41,195 nt of DNA from Spirochaetota bacterium (GTDB taxonomy: Bacteria; Spirochaetota; UBA4802; UB4802): contig JARYLT010000015.1 in assembly GCA_029907515.1 (NCBI GenBank), forward strand, positions 1 to 41,195, read 5' to 3'. Shown in pieces: positions 8,434 through 17,046 of the stretch (the first letter of the stretch is position 1; each line of letters opens with the position of its first letter). The notes below the pieces were generated by a model, which had not been told where the DNA came from, did no database searches, and worked only from the letters and a program-made list of their open reading frames with translations. The position numbers were made by a program, and so were the translations under genes.

Positions 8434-8697
8434 TTGGCTAATATTAAATCAGCTGAAAAAAGGAACAGACAAAGCGAGAAACGAAGACAGCGAAATTCGC
8501 AGGTAAAATCATCTATCAGAACTGCTGAAAAGAAAGTGCGTAAGCAGTTAGAAAGCCAGTCCAAAGAAAATGTAGCTACACTGTTTAAGGAGTTTGTCAA
8601 AAAAATTGATACTGCAGCACGAAAAGGAATTATACACTGGAAGACAGCTGCACGTAAAAAGTCCCGTTTGGCAAAGAAGGTTAATGCTGCATTATAA
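8434..8697 (+). CDS. rpsT: 30S ribosomal protein S20
   Basis: The 87-residue product, starting ANIKSAEKRNRQSEKRR and ending in a K/R-rich helix with AARKKSRLAKKVNAAL, is typical S20 in length and sequence. S20 binds 16S rRNA during early assembly of the small subunit. The start codon is TTG at 8434, preceded by GAGGGTG; no ATG start is available for the conserved N-terminus. A UUG start is also known for E. coli rpsT, where it takes part in autogenous control, so similar regulation is possible here but not shown. The HU/IHF-family gene follows after about 21 bp. Confidence 0.95.
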   Translation: MANIKSAEKRNRQSEKRRQRNSQVKSSIRTAEKKVRKQLESQSKENVATLFKEFVKKIDTAARKGIIHWKTAARKKSRLAKKVNAAL

Positions 8698-8718
8698 TTG
8701 TGCAGGCAGGGGTATTTT

Positions 8719-8988
8719 TTGACCAAATATGAAATAATTACCCGGTTGCATCTCAAATATGGTATCTCACGAGATGTGGTGCAACAGATTGTTGATGGCT
8801 TTTTGGATGAAATTGTGCTATCGGTTCAAAAGGGGGAGAAGGTGACCATAAAAGGTTTTGGAGTCTTTTCAAGGGTTAAGCAGGCAGAACGTAAAGTGTA
8901 TTCGCCAATAGCCCAGCGGGAAGTGACCATACCGTTACGCTATGTTATAGATTTTAAATCAAGCAAGCTCACCGATATTGAGCATTAA
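8719..8988 (+). CDS. HU/IHF-family DNA-bending protein
   Basis: Starting at the TTG at 8719 gives 89 residues beginning TKYEIITRLHLKYGIS, the usual dimerisation helices, followed by KVTIKGFGVFSRVKQ and the beta-arm RKVYSPIAQREVTIP. The arm keeps the intercalating Pro in the place of the usual N-P. The product should be a dimeric nucleoid protein that bends DNA. A TTG further up at 8698 is in frame but directly abuts the rpsT stop; AGGGG at 8706-8712 favours 8719. HU and IHF subunits cannot be separated from sequence alone. Both this gene and rpsT use TTG starts, which would keep translation modest. Confidence 0.88.
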   Translation: MTKYEIITRLHLKYGISRDVVQQIVDGFLDEIVLSVQKGEKVTIKGFGVFSRVKQAERKVYSPIAQREVTIPLRYVIDFKSSKLTDIEH

Positions 8989-8992
8989 CAAA

Positions 8993-9065
8993 GGGCGCTT
9001 AGCTCAGCTGGGAGAGCATCTGCCTTACAAGCAGAGGGTCAGAGGTTCAAATCCTCTAGCGCCCA
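8993..9065 (+). tRNA. tRNA-Val (anticodon TAC)
   Basis: A 73-base cloverleaf: acceptor arms GGGCGCT (8993-8999) and AGCGCCC (9058-9064), discriminator A at 9065, D-arm AGCTCAGCTGGGAGAGC, anticodon stem TCTGC/GCAGA around the loop CTTACAA with anticodon TAC at 9026-9028, and a T-arm containing GGTTCAAATCC. The 3' CCA is not encoded. It lies 4 bp after the HU/IHF stop and may be co-transcribed with it. Confidence 0.97.
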
Positions 9066-9074
9066 AAGGTAAAA

Positions 9075-9104
9075 GGGTATACTGTAGTATACCCTTATTT
9101 TATA
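9075..9104 (+). terminator. Terminator-like hairpin after the tRNA
   Basis: GGGTATAC and GTATACCC (9075-9082, 9087-9094) form a perfect 8-bp stem with a TGTA loop, followed by TTATTTTAT. It lies between tRNA-Val and the start of ktrB, so it either ends the rpsT-HU-tRNA transcript or lowers read-through into the potassium genes. Confidence 0.7.
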
Positions 9105-9109
9105 AGCAT

Positions 9110-10453
9110 ATGAAAAAGCTACTGGAATATCTTTCGCCAATTGATAAGGTTCTTCTTAGCTTTGTTTTATTAATTCTTGCCGGTGCATGTATTCTGTACC
9201 TTCCTGTTTGCACTACTGGTAGTATTTCATTTGTTGATGCATTATTTACATCCACTTCGGCAGTGTGTGTTACTGGGCTGATTGTCCTTGAAACAGCAAA
9301 GGATTTTACCTTTGTTGGGCAGGTGGTCATTCTTTTGCTTATCCAGCTTGGTGGTCTTGGAATAATGACATTTTCAGTTGCACTGCTTTCGCTCATGGGA
9401 GGAAGTGTTTCTATTAAATGGCGCTTCACGTTGCAGAATATGTACAGTGATGTGTCGAAACTACCCATTCGTAATATCCTGGGAAGAATCATTATTTATA
9501 CGTTTACAATAGAAATAACGATTGCACTTATCATGTTTACGCAGTTTATTAAACGTTTTACATTTGCCCAGGCAGTATGGCATTCCATATTTCATTCTGT
9601 TTCTGCTTTTTGTAATGCGGGATTTTCAACCTTCAGCAATAGCCTGATGGATTATAATGGCAACACTGTTATTGTTATAAGTATAGCAATAGCTATTATT
9701 ACTGGCGGAATTGGTTTTTTAGCAATGAGTGAATTATTCAATGTTAAAAGTTTTCGATTAAAACAGATGTGGAAAAAGCTAACCTTGCATACACGGATAG
9801 TGTTAACAACAACTACAATTTTAATTTTTGGAGGGATGCTTCTTTTTTATATACTGGAATATAATGGCATATTACACAATATGAGTGTTAAAGAAAAGCT
9901 TTTGGCTTCGTTTTTTCAGTCAGTTACTGCACGTACTGCTGGTTTTAATACCGTGGATATTGGAGCTTTGCGTGAAGGTACATGCTTGATATTAATATTC
10001 CTTATGTTTATTGGTGGGTCACCTGGCTCTATTGCTGGTGGTGTTAAAACAAGTACATTTGCAATATTATGGTTCTTTCTGGTTTCTCGTTTAAAGGGAT
10101 TGCGCCAGATTGCAGTATGGGAACGCGCACTGGCTTACGATAACGTGGAAAGAGCTGTTACGTTAGTGGTGGTTTCAGGATTGTTTATATTCTTCGCAAC
10201 ATTTATACTTGTTGTGGTGCCAACACTGCCCACGGGGGAATTTTTACAGTCTTTTTTTGAAGTAACGTCGGCATTTGGTACTGTGGGGCTTTCAATGGGG
10301 ATAACACCAAAGACAGTTCCGCTTGAAAGGATAATTTTGTGCGTTGTCATGTATACAGGAAGGTTAGGGCCGTTGACATTAATTTCAGCATTGACTATGC
10401 ATAAGAAAACTATTAATATTAAATACGCCGAAGATCATATAATGATTGGGTAA
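9110..10453 (+). CDS. ktrB: Potassium uptake channel subunit, TrkH/KtrB family
   Basis: From the ATG at 9110 the product has 447 residues, the KtrB size. The frame is open upstream through the tRNA gene, so earlier starts are excluded. The first pore loop TSTSAVCVTGL is near residues 47-57. Later pore-loop regions include FHSVSAFCNAGFST (about 163-176), SVTARTAGFNT (about 271-281) and FEVTSAFGTVGLS (about 383-395), each with the filter glycine. It should form the membrane ion path for sodium- or proton-linked K+ uptake. The RCK subunit gene ktrA follows 9 bp later. No Shine-Dalgarno is visible, and a hairpin lies just upstream. Confidence 0.93.
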   Translation: MKKLLEYLSPIDKVLLSFVLLILAGACILYLPVCTTGSISFVDALFTSTSAVCVTGLIVLETAKDFTFVGQVVILLLIQLGGLGIMTFSVALLSLMGGSVSIKWRFTLQNMYSDVSKLPIRNILGRIIIYTFTIEITIALIMFTQFIKRFTFAQAVWHSIFHSVSAFCNAGFSTFSNSLMDYNGNTVIVISIAIAIITGGIGFLAMSELFNVKSFRLKQMWKKLTLHTRIVLTTTTILIFGGMLLFYILEYNGILHNMSVKEKLLASFFQSVTARTAGFNTVDIGALREGTCLILIFLMFIGGSPGSIAGGVKTSTFAILWFFLVSRLKGLRQIAVWERALAYDNVERAVTLVVVSGLFIFFATFILVVVPTLPTGEFLQSFFEVTSAFGTVGLSMGITPKTVPLERIILCVVMYTGRLGPLTLISALTMHKKTINIKYAEDHIMIG

Positions 10454-10462
10454 AGGTTGTAT

Positions 10463-11149
10463 ATGAAAAAATATTTTGTTATTGGGTTGGGTAATTTTGG
10501 GTTTAATATTGCCCGGGCGCTAGAGGAAAATGGCTGTGAGGTTCTTGGCATGGATATTGACAGGGAACTTGTTCAAAGAGCAAAGGATTTTATAAGCCAT
10601 GCCATAATAGGGGATGCCTCGGACAGAGAAGTCCTTGAATCGCTTGCAATAAGCGATTTTGACGGTGCCATTATCAGTATTGGGCAGGACATGGCAGCAA
10701 GCATTCTTATTGCATTGTATTTAAAGGAGATAGGCATGCAAAAGATTGTTGTGAGAGCTATCTCCGAAGATCATGGGAAGATTTTAACATTGATTGGTGT
10801 AGATACTGTTGTATTTCCTGAACGTGATATGGCAATACGTCTTGCCAGCAAATTGGCACTGAAAAATGCAATGGATTATCTTCCACTTACCGAAGAATAT
10901 GGAATCCTTGAAGTTGTGCCCCCCCAAAGTTTCATTAACAAATCACTTAAAGAACTGAAACTTAGTACACGTTTTGGATGCCAGGTTATAGGTCTGAAGT
11001 ATTATGCTAACGGGAATTATAATGATGTTACGGAAAAAAATGCTCAGATTAAAATTGCACCAACGGCTGATGATGTTGTAACTGAGCATTCTGTTATGGT
11101 GGTAATTGGCAAGTTAAGCGATATTGAACGCCTGCAGAATGCTGACTGA
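10463..11149 (+). CDS. ktrA: Potassium uptake regulatory RCK subunit, TrkA/KtrA family
   Basis: From the ATG at 10463, with AAAGG 6 bases before it, the 228-residue product has one N-terminal Rossmann RCK domain (GLGNFG at residues 8-13, acidic D near 32-34) and one RCK_C domain from about residue 140. This is the single-RCK arrangement of KtrA rather than the doubled TrkA. It gates KtrB from the cytoplasm in response to bound ATP/ADP or NAD(H). RCK_C domains of KtrA proteins bind c-di-AMP in some bacteria; a matching phosphodiesterase candidate is encoded at 36363-38615. Its stop directly abuts the stop of the opposing metallo-hydrolase gene with no spacer. Confidence 0.92.
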   Translation: MKKYFVIGLGNFGFNIARALEENGCEVLGMDIDRELVQRAKDFISHAIIGDASDREVLESLAISDFDGAIISIGQDMAASILIALYLKEIGMQKIVVRAISEDHGKILTLIGVDTVVFPERDMAIRLASKLALKNAMDYLPLTEEYGILEVVPPQSFINKSLKELKLSTRFGCQVIGLKYYANGNYNDVTEKNAQIKIAPTADDVVTEHSVMVVIGKLSDIERLQNAD

Positions 11150-12106
11150 TTATATTTCTATTTCCATGCCTTCACGTGCAATATCAATGGCTAATTTCCC
11201 ACGACGTGAAGGATTCATGCCCAAATAAAGCTTTGCATTGGATAAAACAGCATCTAATTTATTGTCATTGTAGTCGGGTTCGTGATGAAATAATATTAAT
11301 CGTTTAATGTTGAACATTGCAGCAATATCAATTGCAATTGAAGCCGAAGAATGCCCCCAATCCACCTTATTAATTGATTCTTCAAAGGTATACTGTGTGT
11401 CAAAAACGCATACATCAGCATTTTCAAAAAAATCTTTATATGAATCAATTTTATCAATTTCATCAATATTAAATTCGCAATCACTGGTAAATACAAAAGA
11501 CTTACCATTTTCCTCAAATCTGAACCCAAACGAGCCACCAGGATGTCGCATGCGTTTGTTTTTAATTTTGACATCATTAATGTAAATTTCACCTTCTTTT
11601 TCAATTATAAAGAATTCTTTCTGAGCAAGCATATATTCAAGATTAATAGGGAAGTGTGTAAAAACCTGCTGATATTCAATGCGTTCTTTGATATCATTGT
11701 ATGGAGAATAGATATTAAAACGATTCCCTTTAATATAAAACGGGGCAAAAAAAGGTATTCCCTGTATGTGGTCCCAGTGTGTGTGTGAGAGCAGAATAGT
11801 AGCAAATCCTTTTCCATTACCAAAATGGCCCTTTAAAAGTTCATTACCAAGATGTTTTAAACCGGTGCCGCAATCAATAATGATTAAATCATCTGAAGCT
11901 GTTCGTACTTCCAGTGTAGTTGTATTACCGCCATATGTTCCAACAATTGATGTTGGCAGTGAATCTAAAAAAGTTTCAATTGATTCATCATTAGCAATAT
12001 CTTTTGGGCTTGCTAATTGAAGTGCCTGTTTTATTTTATCTCGTATTGTCATTGAGCTGAGTGTGGTTGGTATTGAACCTCGTACTCCCCAGAATTTAAC
12101 CTTCAT
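11150..12106 (-). CDS. Metallo-beta-lactamase-fold hydrolase
   Basis: The 318-residue protein begins MKVKFWGVRGSIPT and has GTYGGNTTTLEV, IIDCGTGLKHLG near 76-87, and the metal motif SHTHWDHIQG with His108, His110, Asp112 and His113. Further ligand-like residues occur in FTSDCEF, DTQYTFEE and LFHHEPDY. The layout is that of the PhnP/RNase Z-like or class II cyclic-phosphodiesterase-like branch, which cleave phosphodiesters. A 318-residue length includes an extra helical insert after residue 15. The substrate is unknown. AAGAGG precedes the ATG. It is convergent with ktrA, and a candidate promoter lies just upstream at 12143-12170. Confidence 0.82.
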   Translation of the reverse strand: MKVKFWGVRGSIPTTLSSMTIRDKIKQALQLASPKDIANDESIETFLDSLPTSIVGTYGGNTTTLEVRTASDDLIIIDCGTGLKHLGNELLKGHFGNGKGFATILLSHTHWDHIQGIPFFAPFYIKGNRFNIYSPYNDIKERIEYQQVFTHFPINLEYMLAQKEFFIIEKEGEIYINDVKIKNKRMRHPGGSFGFRFEENGKSFVFTSDCEFNIDEIDKIDSYKDFFENADVCVFDTQYTFEESINKVDWGHSSASIAIDIAAMFNIKRLILFHHEPDYNDNKLDAVLSNAKLYLGMNPSRRGKLAIDIAREGMEIEI

Positions 12107-12142
12107 ACAGGTGCCTCTTCAATTTTATCTTATGTTTAGTAT

Positions 12143-12170
12143 ATAATATCGTGGTTTTCATTGGAATCAA
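12143..12170 (-). promoter_or_regulatory. Candidate promoter for the metallo-hydrolase gene
   Basis: On the minus strand TTGATT (12170-12165) and TATTAT (12148-12143) are 16 bases apart, about 35 bp before the start codon at 12106. Spacing is one base short of ideal. Confidence 0.4.
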
Positions 12171-12185
12171 GAATAATTTTAGAAT

Positions 12186-12204
12186 ATGGCTCTGACCCCA
12201 TTTT
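12186..12204. repeat. GGCTCTGACCCC-type dispersed motif
   Basis: ATGGCTCTGACCCCATTTT resembles the short TGGGGTCAGAGCC sequences often scattered near REP-associated (Y1/IS200-like) transposases. Only one copy is visible here and no such transposase is in the window, so its nature is inferred from memory of the motif. Confidence 0.3.
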
Positions 12205-12350
12205 CATGATTTTACATTCCTATTTTTTTGTCGCCCCTCTTTGATGTAGGTGTGATTTATTATTTTTTATTCTCACACAGATATCACTGAATGCGTGTAA
12301 ATGATTATTATGCTCTAACCCAATTGTGGTTATCCATCTTTTTTCTCGAA

Positions 12351-12590
12351 TTGGCGCTATCTTTTTTTATTACTTATACTTTTTTTATGCACTTTTTTTG
12401 TCCAGACGGCAACAATTCCATCTTATTCATTTCACAAGGGGAAAAGGGACTTCATCTCGACTTGCTCGATGACCAGCCAGCCCCTTTTCCCCTTGTGTTA
12501 TCCCCTTTACCTCAGCTTGGCGCCTATCTTTTTTGTCTAATACTTTCATTCTGCACTTTCTTTTGTCCAGACGGCAACAAAAGAAAGTGC
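12351..12590. repeat. Imperfect direct repeats and long perfect hairpins
   Basis: A unit of about 65 bases, TTGGCGC...CCAGACGGCAACAA, occurs at 12351-12415 and again at 12517-12580 with scattered changes. Between them CACAAGGGGAAAAGGG (12433-12448) and its exact complement (12482-12497) form a 16-bp stem. The second copy contains GCACTTTCTTTTGT (12553-12566) and its exact complement (12577-12590) around a 10-base loop. In the first copy the right arm of that hairpin is lost. No gene is supported here. Confidence 0.75.
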
Positions 12591-12667
12591 CAAAGAAAAA
12601 TGCCTTTGCCTTCTGTATGTATTCAATCATTGCCAGCGTGCTGCGGACGCCATCCTGGCTATGTCCT

Positions 12668-12962
12668 CGCACGCAACCCTATGACGCCGTACCTCCTGTA
12701 CGACTGTCGTTGGCGTACTTACGTTTGAATTAAACTCTTGCTTGTTATCAGCCTCAAATACAATTACTTTCAGTTTTTCAATTAACCTTGTATACCAAAA
12801 AGTATCAATGCTTAAATAATCTTCCGCCGTGTTTTGCAGTGCTCGGCAAAAATACGGCGCCTGTACTGATCCTATCTAAATAAAGGATGATGAGCACTTC
12901 GGCAGGCTCAGTGAACGCCTGTCGAACCACGCACGCAACCCTATGACGCCGTACCTCCTGTA
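12668..12962. repeat. 33-bp exact direct repeat with intervening hairpins
   Basis: An identical 33-base sequence, starting CGCACGCAACCC and ending ACCTCCTGTA, lies at 12668-12700 and 12930-12962. Between the copies are two hairpins. One is GCCGT-g-TTTTGC with GCAAAA-at-ACGGC (12826-12858). The other is TTCGGCAGG with CCTGTCGAA (12898-12926), around the loop CTCAGTGAACG, a motif seen scattered in many bacterial genomes. The rest of 12107-13261 shows no supportable gene. Confidence 0.75.
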
Positions 12963-13261
12963 GGGCTACTGTTGCTATATTGTTGCTTGAGAAACAATTC
13001 TTTTGCATTTTCACTCCATCAAAAACTGTTGTATAATCTGCTTCTGTTGCTCCATCTTAATACCATCGCTTGATAAACCCTTTTATGTCTTATACATCTG
13101 CTCCTGCTAATACCAAATGGTCATACAGTGGTACATATACACATTCTTTTTTTGTGTGTCCATCAATAAATCTATCCAATCCAGTTTACTATTGTCTATT
13201 AAATTTTTGGATCTTTATGGAACGCTGTTTATAATAATTTTTTCTTCTAATTTGATCTTTT

Positions 13262-13936
13262 TCAATTATCGTCTATTCTATTTATATCTATTTCACTTAT
13301 CCCTGTATCCTTATATTTTGTGCCAGGATATACTTCCTTAATTATCAATTTCCCTATACACACAAAACTATCTATATCATCTGCAATTCCTAATTGCTTC
13401 GGTTTAAATTGTATTAGAAATTTTTGTGGTTTTATACCATCTTTCAAATTGAGTGTAAATGTAGTATTTAATATTGGTTCTTGTTCTGATATTATCCAGG
13501 GATCTATTTGTCGTATTGAAACTATCGCTTCATATACTTCTAACTCTGCTTTTTTAATTCTGTTATTCATTTCCCATATCTTCTTGTTTTTTGCCACACC
13601 ATTTACTATGGTTATTTCTACTTTTACATCTTTATCCTTAAAATCCTTATATGTTGGATATGGACCTCTAAATAATAAATAAAACATTATATATTCATTT
13701 GTCCCATCACCATCCACACCTTCTACCCATGCGGTTTCTATTTTACCATCAAATGCTTTTTTTGCACTATAAAAATCTTTTGGCAATCCTTTCTCTTTTA
13801 GTTCTGAACTGGCAACTGGTTCTTTAGTTAATATGATATAATCAAATATTTTCCTTAAATTACTCCCCTGCGCGCTTACTAGTATTATTGATCCCAATAA
13901 AATTATCATGATGTTAAACGATTTTAGTAATTTCAT
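13262..13936 (-). CDS. Exported protein with NADase-type glycan-binding-like domain
   Basis: A 224-residue protein with a Lys-rich start and a hydrophobic segment (residues 8-22) ending near Ala22-Gln23, fitting a signal peptide. Residues 59-83 read A-x-D-G-x-x-x-T-A-W-V-E-G-V-x-G-D-G-x-N-E-Y-I, a pattern I associate with the discoidin/NADase-type glycan-binding domains common in Leptospira and relatives. The rest is beta-rich, consistent with that fold. No enzyme domain is attached. AGGATG sits 8 bases before the ATG. It would act outside the inner membrane, perhaps binding carbohydrate. Domain naming rests on motif memory, not a search. Confidence 0.6.
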   Translation of the reverse strand: MKLLKSFNIMIILLGSIILVSAQGSNLRKIFDYIILTKEPVASSELKEKGLPKDFYSAKKAFDGKIETAWVEGVDGDGTNEYIMFYLLFRGPYPTYKDFKDKDVKVEITIVNGVAKNKKIWEMNNRIKKAELEVYEAIVSIRQIDPWIISEQEPILNTTFTLNLKDGIKPQKFLIQFKPKQLGIADDIDSFVCIGKLIIKEVYPGTKYKDTGISEIDINRIDDN

Positions 13937-14079
13937 AAATTATCATCCTACTGTTATTCATAGTATTATTTTATGTATGCAAACCATTTTTTGCCTATAG
14001 CATATTCTCCATAGTTGTAATGTACATATTGCAAATTCAGAAATGAAGTGCAACACACAATAAAAAACAAATCCTGAGC

Positions 14080-14780
14080 ATGGGTATACTGAGCTCACAG
14101 CACAAAAGAACAGCACAAAAGAAAGCTGAAGAAAGGAGGAAAAAGGCAAAGAAGACGAAGTGTCAACAACTTGAAGCCCTACACAAAGAAATAGAAACAC
14201 TTCTTAAGTAAAAAAATTCACCTGAAATCATCGCACATATTTTAAAAGAAAAGTATCCCAATACTCCGAGGATGCATATATCGCATAAGGCTATATATCA
14301 AGAAATGTATAGGAAATATCATGTGGAAGGGAGGAAAGATTTAGTAGTGGAACTGTTCTTTAAGAGGAAAAAGCGTCACAAGCTGGTAAATATAAACAGA
14401 AATAGGATAATTGACTATGGAAAGAAGAATATCCGAGAGTGTCCCGAGGCTGCCAATGCTTGGAGTGAAATAGGTCATATGGAGGGAGATTTAATAGAAA
14501 GTGCACACAAGGATTCATATTTACTGACACTGGTTGACCGATGTAGTAATTACACCATGGGTTTGTTACTTCCATCAAAGGATAAAGAAACGGTGAAACG
14601 AGGAATCAATGAAAATATCAACAGAATGTATCGATATGTTCCTCCGAAAAAAGATTTGCCAACTTGACGGATGAAAAAATAGATGCTCTACGTGAACGCA
14701 TCAATAGGCGTTCATGGATGTCTAAACGTCATATAAAGTCTTTCATGAGCATCTCAGAATTTCACTTTAAATTTTAAGCT
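14080..14780 (+). pseudogene. IS30-family transposase remnant
   Basis: Reading from the ATG at 14080, a basic N-terminal stretch runs into an in-frame TAA at 14209. After it, the same frame continues HISHKAIYQEMYRK (IS30-like helix region) and then WSEIGHMEGDLIESAHKDSYLLTLVDR, matching the IS30 GHWEGD catalytic motif with the first DDE aspartate. The frame ends early at 14665-14667. A separate piece near 14670-14780 reads INRRSWMSKRHIKSF...ISEFHFKF, resembling the IS30 C-terminus with the middle missing. An in-frame stop plus internal loss make it inactive. Terminal inverted repeats were not found by eye. Confidence 0.8.
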
Positions 14781-14872
14781 GCATAGAAAAAATTCTTTTA
14801 AAATTAAAATCACTGAAACTCGTCTAATTTTATTACCCAATTATATGCAGTTTTAATGCCCTCTTTTAAAGA

Positions 14873-15319
14873 CTAATTTTCAACTTTTTTTTTGAATTTA
14901 ATAATACCAAATGCAGATAATATTAGGCATAAACCTGCAATAAGTGTTAAATATACACCGATACTTGCTACTTCAAAAACATTAAACTCATTCATCAATA
15001 AATAAATGAGAAAAAGAAAAGGCAGAAAGCCAGTACAAATTGATATTATTTTTGTATTATAATCTTTCATCCCCAAGACAATAATAATAATACTCAATAA
15101 AGGTATTAAGTATAATAAGTATGATAAGTAAATACCTTTAAGACTTTGTTCTTCTCCTTTTGCAAAAATTTCACCTAAAGCTGATATTCCTTTTAAGGCA
15201 TCAGGAACATTGTATCCTGAAATAGAAATTAATCCACCTATACTTGCCCAAGGAAGGAAAAAGCTTACAATTAATATAGCGGCAAAAAGCATTTCAGTTT
15301 TTTCAAGAAATTTATTCAT
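14873..15319 (-). CDS. Hypothetical four-segment inner-membrane protein
   Basis: A 148-residue protein with about four hydrophobic segments (residues 9-27, 63-84, 90-108, 115-138). The first ends in SFFLPWASIGG, a FLPW motif common in small uncharacterised membrane proteins whose first loop faces outward. The C-terminus is Lys-rich (KFKKKVEN), likely cytoplasmic. A strong AGGAGGAG site precedes the ATG at 15319. It sits alone between two transposase remnants, so it may be cargo carried with them or an old resident. No function can be assigned. Confidence 0.7.
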   Translation of the reverse strand: MNKFLEKTEMLFAAILIVSFFLPWASIGGLISISGYNVPDALKGISALGEIFAKGEEQSLKGIYLSYLLYLIPLLSIIIIVLGMKDYNTKIISICTGFLPFLFLIYLLMNEFNVFEVASIGVYLTLIAGLCLILSAFGIIKFKKKVEN

Positions 15320-15506
15320 GAAATTTCTCCTCCTATAAAAATTGTTTTTGCAAATCAGAGGGCATTAAAAAATGCATTATCTTTTTACCATAATGTTAAT
15401 AGTATCGTAAAAAACGGTACATGTACAATTGCTAAATTAGAACATGTAACAACTCAGAAATCAAGTATTTTTTTTTTACAGTTAATGCAATTTTTAAAAA
15501 AATCTG

Positions 15507-16360
15507 ATGAAGCACTTTGAAAATGGTATTACATCAGTCGTAGATCTTGATAGACGAAAGACAATAAACATGATTAATGAACATGATGAGAGGAAATATA
15601 ATTTCAGCATCGTAAAACATTTCATCCGTTATACGTCGTGGAAGAAAGAAGATCTTTTACAGCGAAATTATTCCTATTTCAAGGGATTGCAAAGCCATCA
15701 TTTGTTGGATTTCTTATATTTGATGATTCAATTTTTGAGAAGAAGGGGAATCCTAGGAAGATGGAAGGGCATGGATGCCATTATTCACATACAAAGGGAA
15801 AAGTTCTTCATGGATATTGTTTGGTAAGCAGTCACTATCGTTATGGGAATATATCATTTCCCTGTGATTGTACGATGTATTATTCCGAGAAAGAAGCAAA
15901 GAAGTTACAGAAGCCATTTCAGACAAAGATTGCAATCGTTTGCGATAGCATGAGACACTTTGAGCCCTTTGGGAATGAGAAAGTATATGTATAGGTTGAT
16001 AGCTGGTACTCTTCTCAGGAAGTTATTGCGACAGCAAAGTCAAAGGGATTTGAGTTTATAGGTGGTTTGAAAAGCAACTAGGATATTGAAACAGGATATC
16101 TCAACTGCAAATATCGTCCTTGGGCAGGATACCATCAGATGAAAAACTTGAAGGCCATTACAAAGTATTGTGCATTAGTTTTAAAAGCATTTTGTTATAT
16201 TGAAGCTTTGCGAATCCACAATAACAAATCAAGTATTGGACAGTAGATAAATTACATTAAGGTGCATCGCAAGATGGAGTTTGTCAATAAAATTGCTAAT
16301 CTTGTAAAAAAAGGTGTATCTATGGATAAGATCTATGAAGGATTGAGAATAGTGGCATAA
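15507..16360 (+). pseudogene. IS4-superfamily-like DDE transposase remnant
   Basis: The reading begins at 15507, changes frame at about 15640-15690, then runs LIFDDSIFEKKGNPRKM...YSHTKGKVLHGYCLV, which resembles the first catalytic-Asp region of IS4-type DDE transposases (D-D-S-x-x-x-K-x-G then Y-S-H-x-x-G). In-frame stops follow at about 15992, 16079 and 16244, and the C-terminal part (QMKNLKAITKYCALVLKAF, ending at the TAA at 16358-16360) remains readable. At least one frameshift and three stops show it is dead. The exact IS family (IS4, IS701 or related) cannot be fixed by eye. Confidence 0.72.
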
Positions 16361-16521
16361 TTTTGCCTAACTCAAGTAAGTTAATAGAACATATTGATAG
16401 TAATCTATTAAATTTTTTAATTCATACCAAAAAAGTAAAATAGAATACCCTAGTAAATTTATATTTATTACTCTCACACATTGTACTGTAAACAAAACAT
16501 TTATTGAAAAAGATAATCGTA

Positions 16522-16887
16522 TTATTTTTTTACTTCTGTCACATAAACCATGGGCAATGAAATGATACTTCCTTCGTAAAGGATCTTTTTCATACCAAGG
16601 TATTGGCCTTTAATTAAAATTGTATTGCCTTCAAATATTGTTCCCGATTCCATCGACATCTGATAAATCTCTGAGTACCAAAGATACTTATCGGTTTTCA
16701 TAATTAAAACAATTGGAAAACTGACATTGATGATCTTTTGAATACAACCACGGCAGTTCACAAAACTACCTATAGTACCAATAGGGTTAGAATATATTAT
16801 TGCAAAAGGACAATCTCCCTGAGATGAAAGTGTTGTTGTAATAATCATAATACATGAAAGAAATATTGCAGCAGCTATGCGCTTCAT
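16522..16887 (-). CDS. Hypothetical small exported protein
   Basis: A 121-residue protein with a clear signal-like start: MKRIAAAIFLSCIMIITTTLSSQG, cleavage likely near residue 22-24. The mature part has three Cys (one in DCPF and a CRGC pair near residues 45-48) and is beta-rich, ending in a Lys-Lys. The CRGC pair resembles a CxxC but no thioredoxin fold is evident. A strong AGGAGG site lies before the ATG at 16887. It sits between two transposase remnants within the accessory island. Function unknown. Confidence 0.65.
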   Translation of the reverse strand: MKRIAAAIFLSCIMIITTTLSSQGDCPFAIIYSNPIGTIGSFVNCRGCIQKIINVSFPIVLIMKTDKYLWYSEIYQMSMESGTIFEGNTILIKGQYLGMKKILYEGSIISLPMVYVTEVKK

Positions 16888-17046
16888 ATTAAGGAAAACC
16901 TCCTAAAAAACATTTTTAAATTGAACCAATTTAAGATATATATCTTTATCAAAGTTATTGCACAAAGCAAGCACTTTGTATCTACTACACTCTTTTCATT
17001 ATCTTTTTTCCCAAAAACAACTAATAATTAAAATATTATATTAAGT

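Noticed and set aside
8978-9109. Upstream extension of ktrB
   Set aside because: It would translate through the complete tRNA-Val gene and a hairpin; the conserved TrkH N-terminus begins at 9110.
12291-12728. Plus-strand open frame in the repeat region
   Set aside because: It spans both copies of a duplicated unit and two perfect hairpins; the predicted protein is low-quality and repetitive.
12668-12962. CRISPR array
   Set aside because: Only two copies of the 33-mer, 230 bp apart, with no spacer-repeat periodicity and no cas genes.
13000-13261. Possible degraded gene on the minus strand
   Set aside because: Short frames with several stops; no recognisable family fragment.
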